Shown here: piece by piece, positions 14,160 to 21,748 of the stretch
Position numbering within the stretch: position 1 is the stretch's first letter
How the letters are laid out: the number at the start of each line of letters is the position of its first letter
From: JAUYLU01 sp038065675
Lineage (GTDB): Bacteria > Patescibacteriota > Minisyncoccia > Phycocordibacterales > VMEP01
Direction of reading: 5' to 3'
Assembly: GCA_038065675.1 (NCBI GenBank)
Contig: JBBTQM010000016.1
Coordinates: 1 to 50,144, forward strand
DNA length: 50,144 bases
Notes under the pieces: model-generated
Told to the model about the DNA's origin: nothing
Databases searched by the model: none
What the model saw: only the letters and a program-made list of their open reading frames with translations
Made by a program: the position numbers and the translations under genes

Positions 14160-14528
14160 ATGGTACAAGCAGGAACAAACGTAATAATCACAGATAACTC
14201 CGGCGCCAAAGAAGGCCGGGTGTTTAAGATTTTGGGCGGGTCAAAGCGCCGCTACGCGGAAATCGGAGATTTGGTGGTGCTTTCCGTAAAACTCGCCGAA
14301 CCGCGCAAGGTCGTCAAGAAAAAAGAGGTGGTTAAAGGCGTTATCGTAAGACAGCGCAAGCCGTTCCGCCGCAAAGACGGTTCATATATTTCATTTGACG
14401 ATATCGCCGTCGTTTTGGTTGACGAGAAAGGAGAACCGCGCGCGGGGCGCGTTTTTGGTCCCATTCCGCGCGAGATAGGCGAGCGCGGATACCAGAAAAT
14501 AATTTCCCTCGCGCCAGAGGTGCTTTAA
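14160..14528 (+). CDS. rplN: 50S ribosomal protein L14 (uL14)
   Basis: 122 aa from the ATG at 14160 (MVQAGTNVIITDNSGAKEGR). The frame is open upstream to 14043 but that part overlaps rpsQ and has no similarity to L14. Signatures: VKGVIVRQRKPFRRKDGSYI and GRVFGPIPREIGERGYQKII. L14 sits on the intersubunit face and binds initiation and anti-association factors. Confidence 0.96.
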   Translation: MVQAGTNVIITDNSGAKEGRVFKILGGSKRRYAEIGDLVVLSVKLAEPRKVVKKKEVVKGVIVRQRKPFRRKDGSYISFDDIAVVLVDEKGEPRAGRVFGPIPREIGERGYQKIISLAPEVL

Positions 14529-14533
14529 AAAAC

Positions 14534-14839
14534 ATGCGCATAAAAAAAGGAGATAATGTAATAATATTGAGCGGCAAAGACAAAGGCAAAAAAGGAACGA
14601 TTGCCCGCGTTTTGACCGGCACTAACCGCGTAATCATAGAAGGCGCCAATGTTGTGAAGCGCCATCAGAAGCCGCGCAAAAGCGGACAGAAGGGCTCGAT
14701 AGTGGACGTCGCCCTACCCATTCACGTCTCAAACGTCGCGCTCCTTGACCCGAAAAGCGGAAAAGGAACTCGCTTTGGTACTACGCAAAAAGGAGGTAAG
14801 ATGGTCAGAATTTCAAAGAAAAGCGGAGCGGAAATTTAG
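14534..14839 (+). CDS. rplX: 50S ribosomal protein L24 (uL24)
   Basis: 101 aa. The KOW motif MRIKKGDNVIILSGKDKGKK opens the protein, followed by NVVKRHQKPRKSGQKG and a C-terminal FGTTQKGGKMVRISKKSG. It begins 5 nt after rplN. The 232-nt gap to rplE is filled by a large inverted-repeat element. Confidence 0.96.
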   Translation: MRIKKGDNVIILSGKDKGKKGTIARVLTGTNRVIIEGANVVKRHQKPRKSGQKGSIVDVALPIHVSNVALLDPKSGKGTRFGTTQKGGKMVRISKKSGAEI

Positions 14840-15071
14840 AAAATTAACGAGCGAATAATATGAGCGACTATAATTTACTTAACCCCCCACCAAATTTACT
14901 AAAAAATATGAAACTGAAATTAAAAATAGGATTAAGCGAATATACCAAAGGCGCCACTGGCCCGGATAGGGCCGGGCTATTCGCCCGCGTGGCGCCGAGT
15001 ATTATTACTGGTAAATTTGGTGGGGGGTCATTATTTTCTAAAATCTCGCTTGCGCTCGCTTAAGAAAATAT
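14840..15071. repeat. Family A spacer element, rplX-rplE
   Basis: The core arms ccccccaccaaattta and taaatttggtgggggg (14883-15027) differ in sequence from the other family A copies but keep perfect pairing. The flanks are shared: gcgactataattt on the left, ctcgcttgcgctcgcttaagaaaat on the right in two halves. Inside the loop, ggcgccac pairs with gtggcgcc around two further hairpins (ggcccggatagggcc; gggctattcgccc). Confidence 0.75.
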
Positions 15072-15617
15072 ATGAAAACAAAATCGGTACAAGAAAAAAA
15101 TAAGGAAGCCCTCGTCCATTTGAAAGGCAAGTTTCACTATAAAAACGTGATGCAGGCGCCGCGTTTGGTTAAGGTTGCCGTTTCCTCAGGCACCGGCTCT
15201 CAAATAAAGAAAGACAAAAAGAGAAACGAATTCATCGCGGAGCGATTGTCCAAAATCACCGGCCAAAAAGCTTCTCCTCGCGGAGCCAAAAAAGCCATCG
15301 CAACATTTAAGACGCGCCAGAACGATGTTATCGGAGCCACGGTTACTCTACGCGGCAAACGCATGTTTCTTTTCTTGGATAAGTTTTTGAATGTAGCTCT
15401 TCCGCGCACGAAAGACTTCAAGGGAATCGCCCGCACTGCTGTTGATGAAATGGGTAATTTGACTATAGGAATAAAAGAGCACACGATTTTCCCGGAAACC
15501 GCCGATGAAGATTTGAAGGATGTTTTCGGTTTGGCTATCACTATCGTTACGACAGCGAAAGGCAAAGATGAAGCCACGGCGTTTCTGGAATATATAGGGG
15601 TTCCGTTTAAGAAATAA
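15072..15617 (+). CDS. rplE: 50S ribosomal protein L5 (uL5)
   Basis: 181 aa. Canonical segments: KFHYKNVMQAPRLVKVAVSS, ITGQKASPRGAKKAIATFK, VTLRGKRMFLFLDKFLNVAL, DFKGI and GNLTIGIKEHTIFPE. It binds 5S rRNA in the central protuberance. In the usual spc order rpsN follows at once; here an insert of almost 2 kb with two foreign genes separates them. Confidence 0.97.
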   Translation: MKTKSVQEKNKEALVHLKGKFHYKNVMQAPRLVKVAVSSGTGSQIKKDKKRNEFIAERLSKITGQKASPRGAKKAIATFKTRQNDVIGATVTLRGKRMFLFLDKFLNVALPRTKDFKGIARTAVDEMGNLTIGIKEHTIFPETADEDLKDVFGLAITIVTTAKGKDEATAFLEYIGVPFKK

Positions 15618-15643
15618 AGCCAAAGCGAGGGGTTTTTCGAGGT

Positions 15644-15671
15644 TTGACACTATTTTTTGTAGTGGTAGTCT
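15644..15671 (+). promoter_or_regulatory. Promoter of the protease gene
   Basis: TTGACA (15644-15649) and TAGTCT (15666-15671), spacer 16. The -10 ends only 9 nt before the ATG at 15681, so the transcript should be almost or fully leaderless. Confidence 0.55.
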
Positions 15672-15680
15672 TTTACATAC

Positions 15681-16706
15681 ATGGATAAAAAAACTCTTAT
15701 ACAGCAGATAGAAAAATTAAGGGGTTCTCGTGTTATTACTTATGTAACTAGTGACCGGCCTGGGCCTATAAACGCCCGTGTCGCTATGGATATTATTCCG
15801 CTTGTAAGCGCGCAGCTTCGCAAAATAGGAAAGGTGCCGAAAATAGATTTGTTTCTATATAGCGCAGGGGGAGATACCATGGTTCCGTGGCGGCTTGTAT
15901 CTATGATTAGAGAATATTGTAATACGTTCTCCGTACTTATTCCTTACAAAGCCCACAGTTCGGCAACTATGATTGCTCTCGGTGCCGATGAAGTCGTAAT
16001 GAGTGATTTGTCAGAAATTTCACCAATTGACCCCTCCACTGCTAATATTTTTAATCCATCCGACCAAACCAATCCACAAAATAAAATACCAATTTCTGTT
16101 GAAGATGTTATAGCATATTTTGACTTGGCAAAAAATAAATTTGGTATAAAAAATGACGAAGACTTGACCAAGATATTCAATAAATTTGTGGAGTCAAACC
16201 CCCAAATTCACCCTCTCGCTCTCGGTAATGTGAATCGTACACATAATCTTATTCGCCTTTTGGCGAAACGGCTTTTGAAGAGCCATCAAAAGCCAATACA
16301 CGATGACGAAATAAAGAAAATCGTGGAATATTTTACTGAAACACTATACTCGCACCAGTATTTTGTCGGCAGAAAAGAAGCAAAAGAGGATCTTGGTCTA
16401 AAATTTGTGATTGATGCTGACAAGAATCTCTCAGATCTTATGACAGACCTTTATGAAAAGTATGCCGAAGAGATAGGATTAGGTAAGCAGTGGAATCCAG
16501 AAGGCGAAATTGGAATGAATAATGCTTCGGTGCAGAAAGAATACAGAATTGCTTATGTAGGAAGTTCAGACGTTGAAAATTACTACAGTATCTCAATGGA
16601 GTTTCGCAGACAGCAGGTTAATATGGTTCAACAAACTTCTCAGGGTCCAATCCAAATTCCACAAGAGCAGGTTGGTTTTAGAATAATTGAGCAGGGGTGG
16701 AAGTAA
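15681..16706 (+). CDS. SDH/SppA-ClpP-fold serine protease homolog
   Basis: 341 aa. The first half matches the serine dehydrogenase proteinase (SDH) group of the ClpP/crotonase fold: DLFLYSAGGDTMVPWRL gives the oxyanion-type GG segment, and AHSSATMIALGADEVVMSDL carries the probable nucleophile Ser. SEISPIDPS is the typical strand after it. The C-terminal roughly 170 residues are unassigned. Such proteins usually act at or near the membrane; the next gene encodes a one-helix membrane protein only 4 nt later, so a complex is plausible. Codon use is AT-rich, unlike the flanking ribosomal genes, which suggests transfer. Confidence 0.8.
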   Translation: MDKKTLIQQIEKLRGSRVITYVTSDRPGPINARVAMDIIPLVSAQLRKIGKVPKIDLFLYSAGGDTMVPWRLVSMIREYCNTFSVLIPYKAHSSATMIALGADEVVMSDLSEISPIDPSTANIFNPSDQTNPQNKIPISVEDVIAYFDLAKNKFGIKNDEDLTKIFNKFVESNPQIHPLALGNVNRTHNLIRLLAKRLLKSHQKPIHDDEIKKIVEYFTETLYSHQYFVGRKEAKEDLGLKFVIDADKNLSDLMTDLYEKYAEEIGLGKQWNPEGEIGMNNASVQKEYRIAYVGSSDVENYYSISMEFRRQQVNMVQQTSQGPIQIPQEQVGFRIIEQGWK

Positions 16707-16710
16707 AATT

Positions 16711-17301
16711 ATGGCTAATTATATTAAAATATTTTTAGGATTTTTTAATGACAACCTTGGTGTTGTTACTCTTATAGCTGGAGCTTTTGCTCTTTTTCTT
16801 TATAAAAGACAACAAAGAGATTATAAAAAGGATGCTGCGAGTTTAATTTTGCAAGAAATTAGATATGCAGAACAACAAATTAGAACTGCTAGACAAAATG
16901 GTGACAGTTATTCGTTGGCTTCAAAATTATTACCTACAAATAGTTGGAATGATAAAATTCATCTTTTTGTAAAAGACTTGGAAGAGAATCAAATTGATAT
17001 GATTAATACTTTTTATGCAAAAGCAAAATACATTGATATTCTTATTTTGAAACGCTCGGATCAATTAACAGGACCCCATACACAGCAAAACCAGTTCTCT
17101 CCTGCATCAATTCCCGTGCCCCAAAACCCAGGACAATTGAATCAGTTTGTACAAGTTACCTTGCCTATTCCCCCTTCCCCAGAAAGCGTCACAATTGGGC
17201 TTTTAAAACAAGTTTCGTCTAGTGTTGAGTTTATTTACAATACCCCAGTTGTAGAAAAATTAAGAAAGATATCAAATAAAAAATGGTGGCACCTTTTTTA
17301 G
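16711..17301 (+). CDS. Single-pass membrane protein paired with protease
   Basis: 196 aa from the ATG at 16711. An N-terminal hydrophobic segment (NLGVVTLIAGAFALFLY) is followed by basic residues (KRQQRDYKK), then a long helical, Gln/Asn-rich cytoplasmic part and a Pro-rich linker (PASIPVPQNPG). No family recognised. It is AT-rich and 4 nt after the protease gene, so the two form one operon inserted between rplE and rpsN. Confidence 0.7.
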   Translation: MANYIKIFLGFFNDNLGVVTLIAGAFALFLYKRQQRDYKKDAASLILQEIRYAEQQIRTARQNGDSYSLASKLLPTNSWNDKIHLFVKDLEENQIDMINTFYAKAKYIDILILKRSDQLTGPHTQQNQFSPASIPVPQNPGQLNQFVQVTLPIPPSPESVTIGLLKQVSSSVEFIYNTPVVEKLRKISNKKWWHLF

Positions 17302-17339
17302 GTTAGATTAAAAATCTGATTATTCCAACGAATTTTAGT

Positions 17340-17368
17340 TTGACACCCCCGCTCCCCTCATATATACT
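17340..17368 (+). promoter_or_regulatory. rpsN-secY unit promoter
   Basis: TTGACA (17340-17345) and TATACT (17363-17368), spacer 17, the strongest match in the window. A tagctc-ttaag-gagcta hairpin (17373-17389) lies at the predicted 5' end, followed by a U-rich tract as in the rpsS leader. Confidence 0.85.
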
Positions 17369-17372
17369 CCCC

Positions 17373-17573
17373 TTAGCTCTTAAGGAGCTATTTTCATTTC
17401 CCCGCTTAATCCGCCCGCCTCCTTTTCCGCTTAAATTAAGCCGAAAAGAATTCGGGCGAGATATTGGCGGAATGAGTTTATAGTTATTAGTTTTGAGTTC
17501 TTAGTTTGGGGGCAGGGGGTACCCGTTCCAGGATTTTAACTAAAAACTAACTGCTAAAAACTAGAAACTATCC
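17373..17573 (+). promoter_or_regulatory. Structured leader of rpsN
   Basis: The leader of about 200 nt carries the 5' gctc/gagc hairpin and then cttttc-c-gctta-aat-taagc-c-gaaaag (17421-17447). Around it tccgcc can pair with ggcgga, or gcccg with cgggc, but not both. The last third is an A/C versus G/T inverted repeat (atagttattagtttt...aaaactag...aactat) that ends just before the ATG. No gene is seen in 17302-17574. Confidence 0.5.
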
Positions 17574-17574
17574 A

Positions 17575-17760
17575 ATGGCAAAAACTTCAACAAAAGTAAG
17601 GTCATCCAGGCCGCCTAAATTCAAAAGCCGTGTGGTACGGCGTTGTTTTAAGTGCGGCCGCAAGCGCGGATACATGCGCGACTTTGACCTATGCCGCATT
17701 TGTTTCCGCGAGCTTGCCAACGAAGGAATGATTCCGGGCATTAAGAAGTCATCATGGTAA
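17575..17760 (+). CDS. rpsN: 30S ribosomal protein S14, zinc type (uS14)
   Basis: 61 aa. Two CxxC pairs (RCFKCGRKRGYMRDFDLCRICFRE) make this the short zinc-binding S14 form. It begins MAKTSTKVRSSRPPKFKSR, with an N-terminal basic stretch. It is first gene of the unit that runs to map. Confidence 0.96.
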   Translation: MAKTSTKVRSSRPPKFKSRVVRRCFKCGRKRGYMRDFDLCRICFRELANEGMIPGIKKSSW

Positions 17761-17848
17761 TAACCAACGACCAACGGCTGACGACCAACAACAAAATGCA
17801 AGCAAAACAAGAAATAGTTGGAATTGTCGTAAGTTGTAGGTTGTAAGT
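17761..17848. repeat. Spacer inverted repeat, rpsN-rpsH
   Basis: The left half aaccaacgaccaac...gaccaacaac is A/C-rich and the right half gttggaattgtcgtaag...gttgtaag is G/T-rich. The halves pair imperfectly with G-U pairs along the 95-nt gap. Confidence 0.5.
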
Positions 17849-17855
17849 TAAATTT

Positions 17856-18242
17856 ATGGACCCCATCTCCGACATGCTAATAAGATTGAAGAACGCAAGC
17901 GCCGTGCGCCGCGCTTCCGTTTCCTTGCCGTACTCAAAGCTGAAGAACGCCATCGGCGAGGTTCTTCTTAAGGAGGGATACATAGCTTCTGTCGTGAAGC
18001 GCCCGCGCGAGAAAGGGGCGGTGCTTGAGATTGAGCTTGTTTACAAAGACAAAAAGCCGAAAATCAAAGGAGTGGAGCGTATTTCCAAGCCGTCGCGCCG
18101 CGTTTATTTAGGCGTCAGCGAAATAAAAATGGTAAAAGGCGGCTACGGAACACTTGTTCTCTCCACCCCGAAAGGAATTTTGACTGGCAAAGAAGCGCGC
18201 AAGGAGCTCGTCGGCGGCGAAGCCTTATTCAACATCTGGTAA
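17856..18242 (+). CDS. rpsH: 30S ribosomal protein S8 (uS8)
   Basis: 128 aa. MDPISDMLIRLKNASAVRR start and the C-terminal TPKGILTGKEARKELVGGE segment are characteristic; S8 binds helix 21 of 16S rRNA. In E. coli S8 represses the spc operon by binding mRNA near rplE. No such site is obvious here, although the rpsN leader is structured. The gap to rplF is 4 nt. Confidence 0.97.
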   Translation: MDPISDMLIRLKNASAVRRASVSLPYSKLKNAIGEVLLKEGYIASVVKRPREKGAVLEIELVYKDKKPKIKGVERISKPSRRVYLGVSEIKMVKGGYGTLVLSTPKGILTGKEARKELVGGEALFNIW

Positions 18243-18246
18243 AACC

Positions 18247-18780
18247 ATGTCACGCCTCGGCAAAAAAGGAATAGCGATACCGGAAAAGACAACCGTCACA
18301 AACGAAGGCGGCCTCGTTACCGTTAAAGGGCCTTTGGGTGAACTAAAGCGCCAGTTTGGCGATAATATTTCCATTACTGTGGGAGAAAAAGAAATAACTC
18401 TCGCCACCAAGCGCAACGACCTTTACTCACGCGCTCTTTGGGGAACTTATGCCGCCCATTTGAAAAACATGATTCGCGGCACGCACGCGCTTTACGAGAA
18501 AAAACTTCTTCTTGAAGGAGTCGGTTTCAAATCGGAAGTGTCCGGAAAATATTTGGTTCTCGCTTTGGGTTTTTCCCATCCGGTTCGTGTTCCGATTCCG
18601 GATGGGCTTTCGGTCAAGGCGGAAAAAAATACCATTACGACCACGGGAATTGATAAGGAGCTGGTGACTCAGTTTGCAAGCTCCGTCCGCGCGCTCAAAA
18701 AGCCGGAGCCGTACAAGGGCAAAGGATTCCGCTACGAGGGCGAGGTAATCCGCCGCAAGCAGGGCAAGAAATCGGCGTAA
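18247..18780 (+). CDS. rplF: 50S ribosomal protein L6 (uL6)
   Basis: 177 aa, MSRLGKKGIAIPEKTTV start. Two homologous domains: GLVTVKGPLGELKRQF in the first, and LLLEGVGFKSEVSGKYLVLALGFSHPV in the second. The C-terminal PEPYKGKGFRYEGEVIRRKQGK is canonical. Confidence 0.97.
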   Translation: MSRLGKKGIAIPEKTTVTNEGGLVTVKGPLGELKRQFGDNISITVGEKEITLATKRNDLYSRALWGTYAAHLKNMIRGTHALYEKKLLLEGVGFKSEVSGKYLVLALGFSHPVRVPIPDGLSVKAEKNTITTTGIDKELVTQFASSVRALKKPEPYKGKGFRYEGEVIRRKQGKKSA

Positions 18781-18806
18781 CACGATGCCAATATACGAAT
18801 AAAAAG

Positions 18807-19163
18807 ATGAAAAACAACAAGACAAGCAAAAAGGAAAATCTGCGCACGCGGCGACGCGCGCGTACTCGCGCGCGCATCCACGGTACCGCCCTGCTTCCGC
18901 GCCTTGCCGTTTTCCGCTCCAACCGTTTCATCTACGGCCAGCTTATTGACGACGACAAACGCGTAACCCTTGCCGCCGCTTCGGATATGGGACGGAAGGA
19001 AAAAACGAAAATTACCCGCTCGCGCGGCGCCGGCAAGGCGCTTGCCGAAGCGGCAAAGGAGAAAAAAATTTACAAAGTAGTTTTTGACCGCGGCGGATTC
19101 AGGTACGCCGGAAGAATCAGCTCTTTTGCCGAAGGGGCTCGCGAGGGAGGACTTGTGTTTTAG
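18807..19163 (+). CDS. rplR: 50S ribosomal protein L18 (uL18)
   Basis: 118 aa. The Arg-rich N-terminus RTRRRARTRARIHGTALLPR and the C-terminal KVVFDRGGFRYAGRISSFAEGAREGGL identify L18, which binds 5S rRNA. The gap to rpsE is an inverted-repeat spacer. Confidence 0.97.
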   Translation: MKNNKTSKKENLRTRRRARTRARIHGTALLPRLAVFRSNRFIYGQLIDDDKRVTLAAASDMGRKEKTKITRSRGAGKALAEAAKEKKIYKVVFDRGGFRYAGRISSFAEGAREGGLVF

Positions 19164-19238
19164 TTTATGAGTTTAAAAGTTGATAAGTTGACGAATTCCT
19201 AATAAACTAACAAACCAACGAACTAACCAACTAACTAC
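19164..19238. repeat. Spacer inverted repeat, rplR-rpsE
   Basis: gtttatgagtttaaaagttgataag is followed by aaactaacaaaccaacgaactaacc in the same gap. The halves are near complements when G-U pairs are allowed, and together fill the spacer between the rplR stop and the rpsE start. Confidence 0.5.
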
Positions 19239-19239
19239 C

Positions 19240-19929
19240 ATGCCTGACAAAACACCAGAAATTAAAAAAGACCTGCCTGCTGCGGCGCAGGTAGGAGAAT
19301 TAATCGCCGAAGCGGAAACAGTGGCGGCGGTTTTGGAAACGCCCGTTGAGGCGAAGCCGAATGGCGGCAGCGCAGCCGACAAAGGCGGCGCGCGCGGCGG
19401 CTTTAGCGACCGCGGAAGGCGCGGCGGCGGTGGAGGCAAGCGTTCCCCGCGCGGAGGCAGGCGCCCGCAATACGAGCGTGTAAAGCCGGAATTTGACCAG
19501 AAAATAATAGACGTACGCCGCGTGGCGCGCGTTGTTGCCGGCGGACGCCGATTTAATTTCAGCGTCGCTATCGTAATCGGCGACCGCAAGGGTTCCGTTG
19601 GGGTCGGCACGGGCAAAGCGGGCGACACTTCTCTCGCCATAGAAAAAGCCATGAAAGCGGCGAAGAAAAATCTCATCAGGATAAATTTCACGAAGACATC
19701 GTCCATTCCGCACGAAGTATCGGCGAAATATTCTTCGGCACGAGTATTTATGTTCCCGAACCGCTCGAAAGGGCTTGTTGCCGGCAGTTCCGTTCGCAAC
19801 GTTTTGGACCTTGCCGGAGTGCGCAACGTTACGGCAAAAGTTTTCTCCGGTAGCAAGAATAAATTGAATAACGCCCGCGCCGCAATTGCCGCGCTCATGG
19901 AAATATCGGAGCGCCGCGGTGTAAGGTAA
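19240..19929 (+). CDS. rpsE: 30S ribosomal protein S5 (uS5) with long N-terminal extension
   Basis: 229 aa. The S5 core starts near residue 85 (FDQKIIDVRRVARVVAGGRR) and includes GVGTGKAGDTSLAIEKAMKA, SIPHEV and NVLDLAGVRNVTAKVFSGS. Before it is an 80-residue extension with acidic/Ala-rich and then RGG-type repeats (GGARGGFSDRGRRGGGGGKR), longer than usual. A palindromic DNA element (cctgcctgc-tgcg-gcaggtagg region at 19272-19295) lies within the extension. uL30 is not encoded between this gene and rplO, as in other CPR genomes. Confidence 0.96.
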   Translation: MPDKTPEIKKDLPAAAQVGELIAEAETVAAVLETPVEAKPNGGSAADKGGARGGFSDRGRRGGGGGKRSPRGGRRPQYERVKPEFDQKIIDVRRVARVVAGGRRFNFSVAIVIGDRKGSVGVGTGKAGDTSLAIEKAMKAAKKNLIRINFTKTSSIPHEVSAKYSSARVFMFPNRSKGLVAGSSVRNVLDLAGVRNVTAKVFSGSKNKLNNARAAIAALMEISERRGVR

Positions 19930-19944
19930 TCCAAAAAATCAGCC

Positions 19945-20385
19945 ATGCAAATAAAACGCACACACGAAAATAGAGACGCGAAATATATCGGCCGAGGAGG
20001 GAGGCGCGGCAAAACTTCCGGACGCGGAACGAAAGGGCAGAAAGCGCGCGCCGGAAATAAAATCCGCCCGGCTCTTAGGGATGCCATCAAAAAGCTTCCG
20101 CGCTTGCGCGGTGTTACAATCAATAAACGCGGGTCGCTCTTTACCTCGGTGCGTTTGGCGCCCGTTGCGATTTCTCTTTCGTTAATTGATAAGAAGTTTG
20201 AAGCAGGCGGGATTGTAACCCCGGCGGCGCTTCTTGAAAAGAAATTAATTCCGAGAATTCACGGCCGCACGCCGCGCGTGAAAATCCTGGGCGGCAAAAT
20301 CTCGAAGAAAATTTCTTTCTCCGGATGCGCCGTTACGAAAGGCGCGCGCGCGGCGATTGAAGCTTCTGGCGGGACAATCTCGTAA
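19945..20385 (+). CDS. rplO: 50S ribosomal protein L15 (uL15)
   Basis: 146 aa. The Gly/Lys-rich N-terminus RGGRRGKTSGRGTKGQKARAG and the C-terminal GCAVTKGARAAIEASGG identify L15. It lies 15 nt after rpsE and 2 nt before secY. Confidence 0.96.
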   Translation: MQIKRTHENRDAKYIGRGGRRGKTSGRGTKGQKARAGNKIRPALRDAIKKLPRLRGVTINKRGSLFTSVRLAPVAISLSLIDKKFEAGGIVTPAALLEKKLIPRIHGRTPRVKILGGKISKKISFSGCAVTKGARAAIEASGGTIS

Positions 20386-20387
20386 AC

Positions 20388-21659
20388 ATGGGAAATTTTT
20401 TCAACAAACTTACGTTTGTCTTCTCCGACAAAAATTTGCGCGGGAAGATTATTTTCGCCGTTGCCGCGCTCGTTGTCTTCCGCCTTCTCGCCACGATTCC
20501 GATTCCGGGGATTGACACATTTCGGCTTGAGCAATTTTTTTCCAACAATCAATTTTTGGGGCTTTTGAATATTTTCTCCGGAGGCGGGCTTTCCAATCTT
20601 TCAATAGTCATGTTGGGTGTCGGCCCGTACATTACCTCTTCCATTATCATGCAGCTTCTCACCATCATGATTCCGTCACTTAAGGCGCTTTATCATGAAG
20701 AAGGAGAATTAGGCAGACGAAAATTCACGCAATATTCGCGGTTGCTCACTGTCCCTCTGGCCATACTTCAGGGATTAGGACTTCTTATTCTTCTTGAGAG
20801 GCAGGGTATAATCGAACATCTTTCAATGTTTAGCCGAATTTTGAATCTTGTCGTCATTACCGGCGGTTCCATTCTTCTTATGTGGATAGGAGAGCTTGTT
20901 TCGGAATTTGGAATCGGGAACGGCGTTTCCCTCCTTATTTTCGCCGGCATCGTGGCGGTCATTCCGTCGCAGGTTGGACAGCTTTTGTTCACCTTTGACG
21001 TTTCGCAAATTCCCCTGTATCTGGCGTTCATCGCCGTCGCGCTTTTTATTATCGCCGGCGTGGTGTTCATAACCGAGGCCGAACGGCCGCTTCCCGTTAC
21101 TTACGCCAAGAGGGTGCGCGGCATGAAAGTTTACGGCGGCCTCGCCACATATCTTCCTTTGCGCTTGAATCAAGCCGGAGTTATCCCGATTATTTTCGCC
21201 CTCTCAATTCTTCTTTTCCCGCAGATGATAGGGACGTTCCTTGGCTCTTCGGGAAATTCCATTTTGCAGAGTATCGGTATGATACTCAATTCAATAATGC
21301 AGAATACCTGGGTTTACTCAATCCTTTATTTCGTTATGGTGTTTCTTTTCACTTACTTTTATACGGCAGTCACCTTTGACCCGCATTCAATCGCGGAGAA
21401 CTTGCAGAAAAACGGCGCCTTTATTCCAGGCGTTCGTCCGGGGAATTCCACTTCCGAATATATAGGAAGAGTTCTCAATCGCATTACGCTTTTCGGCGCG
21501 CTTTTTCTGGGCATCATTGCTGTCTTGCCGCTTATAATGCAGGGAGCAACAGGCATCACGGCGTTTGCCATCGGCGGCACGGCGCTTCTCATCGTTGTTT
21601 CCGTCGTTCTTGACCTCATAAAGAAAATCGACGCGCAGATTTCGATGAGGGAGTATTAA
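20388..21659 (+). CDS. secY: Preprotein translocase subunit SecY
   Basis: 423 aa, ten membrane segments, the protein-conducting channel of the Sec system. Diagnostic segments: RLLATIPIPGID (end of helix 1), FSGGGLSNLSIVMLGVGPYIT (plug region and helix 2), ALPVTYAKR-type loop EAERPLPVTYAKRVRG, LRLNQAGVIPIIFA and the cytoplasmic loop IAENLQKNGAFIPGVRPG. It is translationally coupled to rplO (2-nt gap), the usual spc location. Confidence 0.97.
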   Translation: MGNFFNKLTFVFSDKNLRGKIIFAVAALVVFRLLATIPIPGIDTFRLEQFFSNNQFLGLLNIFSGGGLSNLSIVMLGVGPYITSSIIMQLLTIMIPSLKALYHEEGELGRRKFTQYSRLLTVPLAILQGLGLLILLERQGIIEHLSMFSRILNLVVITGGSILLMWIGELVSEFGIGNGVSLLIFAGIVAVIPSQVGQLLFTFDVSQIPLYLAFIAVALFIIAGVVFITEAERPLPVTYAKRVRGMKVYGGLATYLPLRLNQAGVIPIIFALSILLFPQMIGTFLGSSGNSILQSIGMILNSIMQNTWVYSILYFVMVFLFTYFYTAVTFDPHSIAENLQKNGAFIPGVRPGNSTSEYIGRVLNRITLFGALFLGIIAVLPLIMQGATGITAFAIGGTALLIVVSVVLDLIKKIDAQISMREY

Positions 21660-21660
21660 A

Positions 21661-21748
21661 AACCCACAACTCACAACAAACAACTAACAACAAGGAAGAC
21701 AATCAAATCCCTTTACATTGTAGGTTGTAGGTTGTAAGTTGTAGGTTA
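21661..21748. repeat. Spacer inverted repeat, secY-adk
   Basis: aacccacaactcacaac and ctaacaacaa on the left face ttgtaggttgtaggttg and taagttgtaggtt on the right, a long imperfect hairpin covering the 89-nt gap and ending at the adk ATG. It is one of the clearest members of the A/C-arm versus G/T-arm spacer class. Confidence 0.65.

Noticed and set aside
14860..15063. Open frame of 67 aa between rplX and rplE
   Set aside because: It lies wholly inside the inverted-repeat spacer; both halves mirror each other, so the frame is a by-product.
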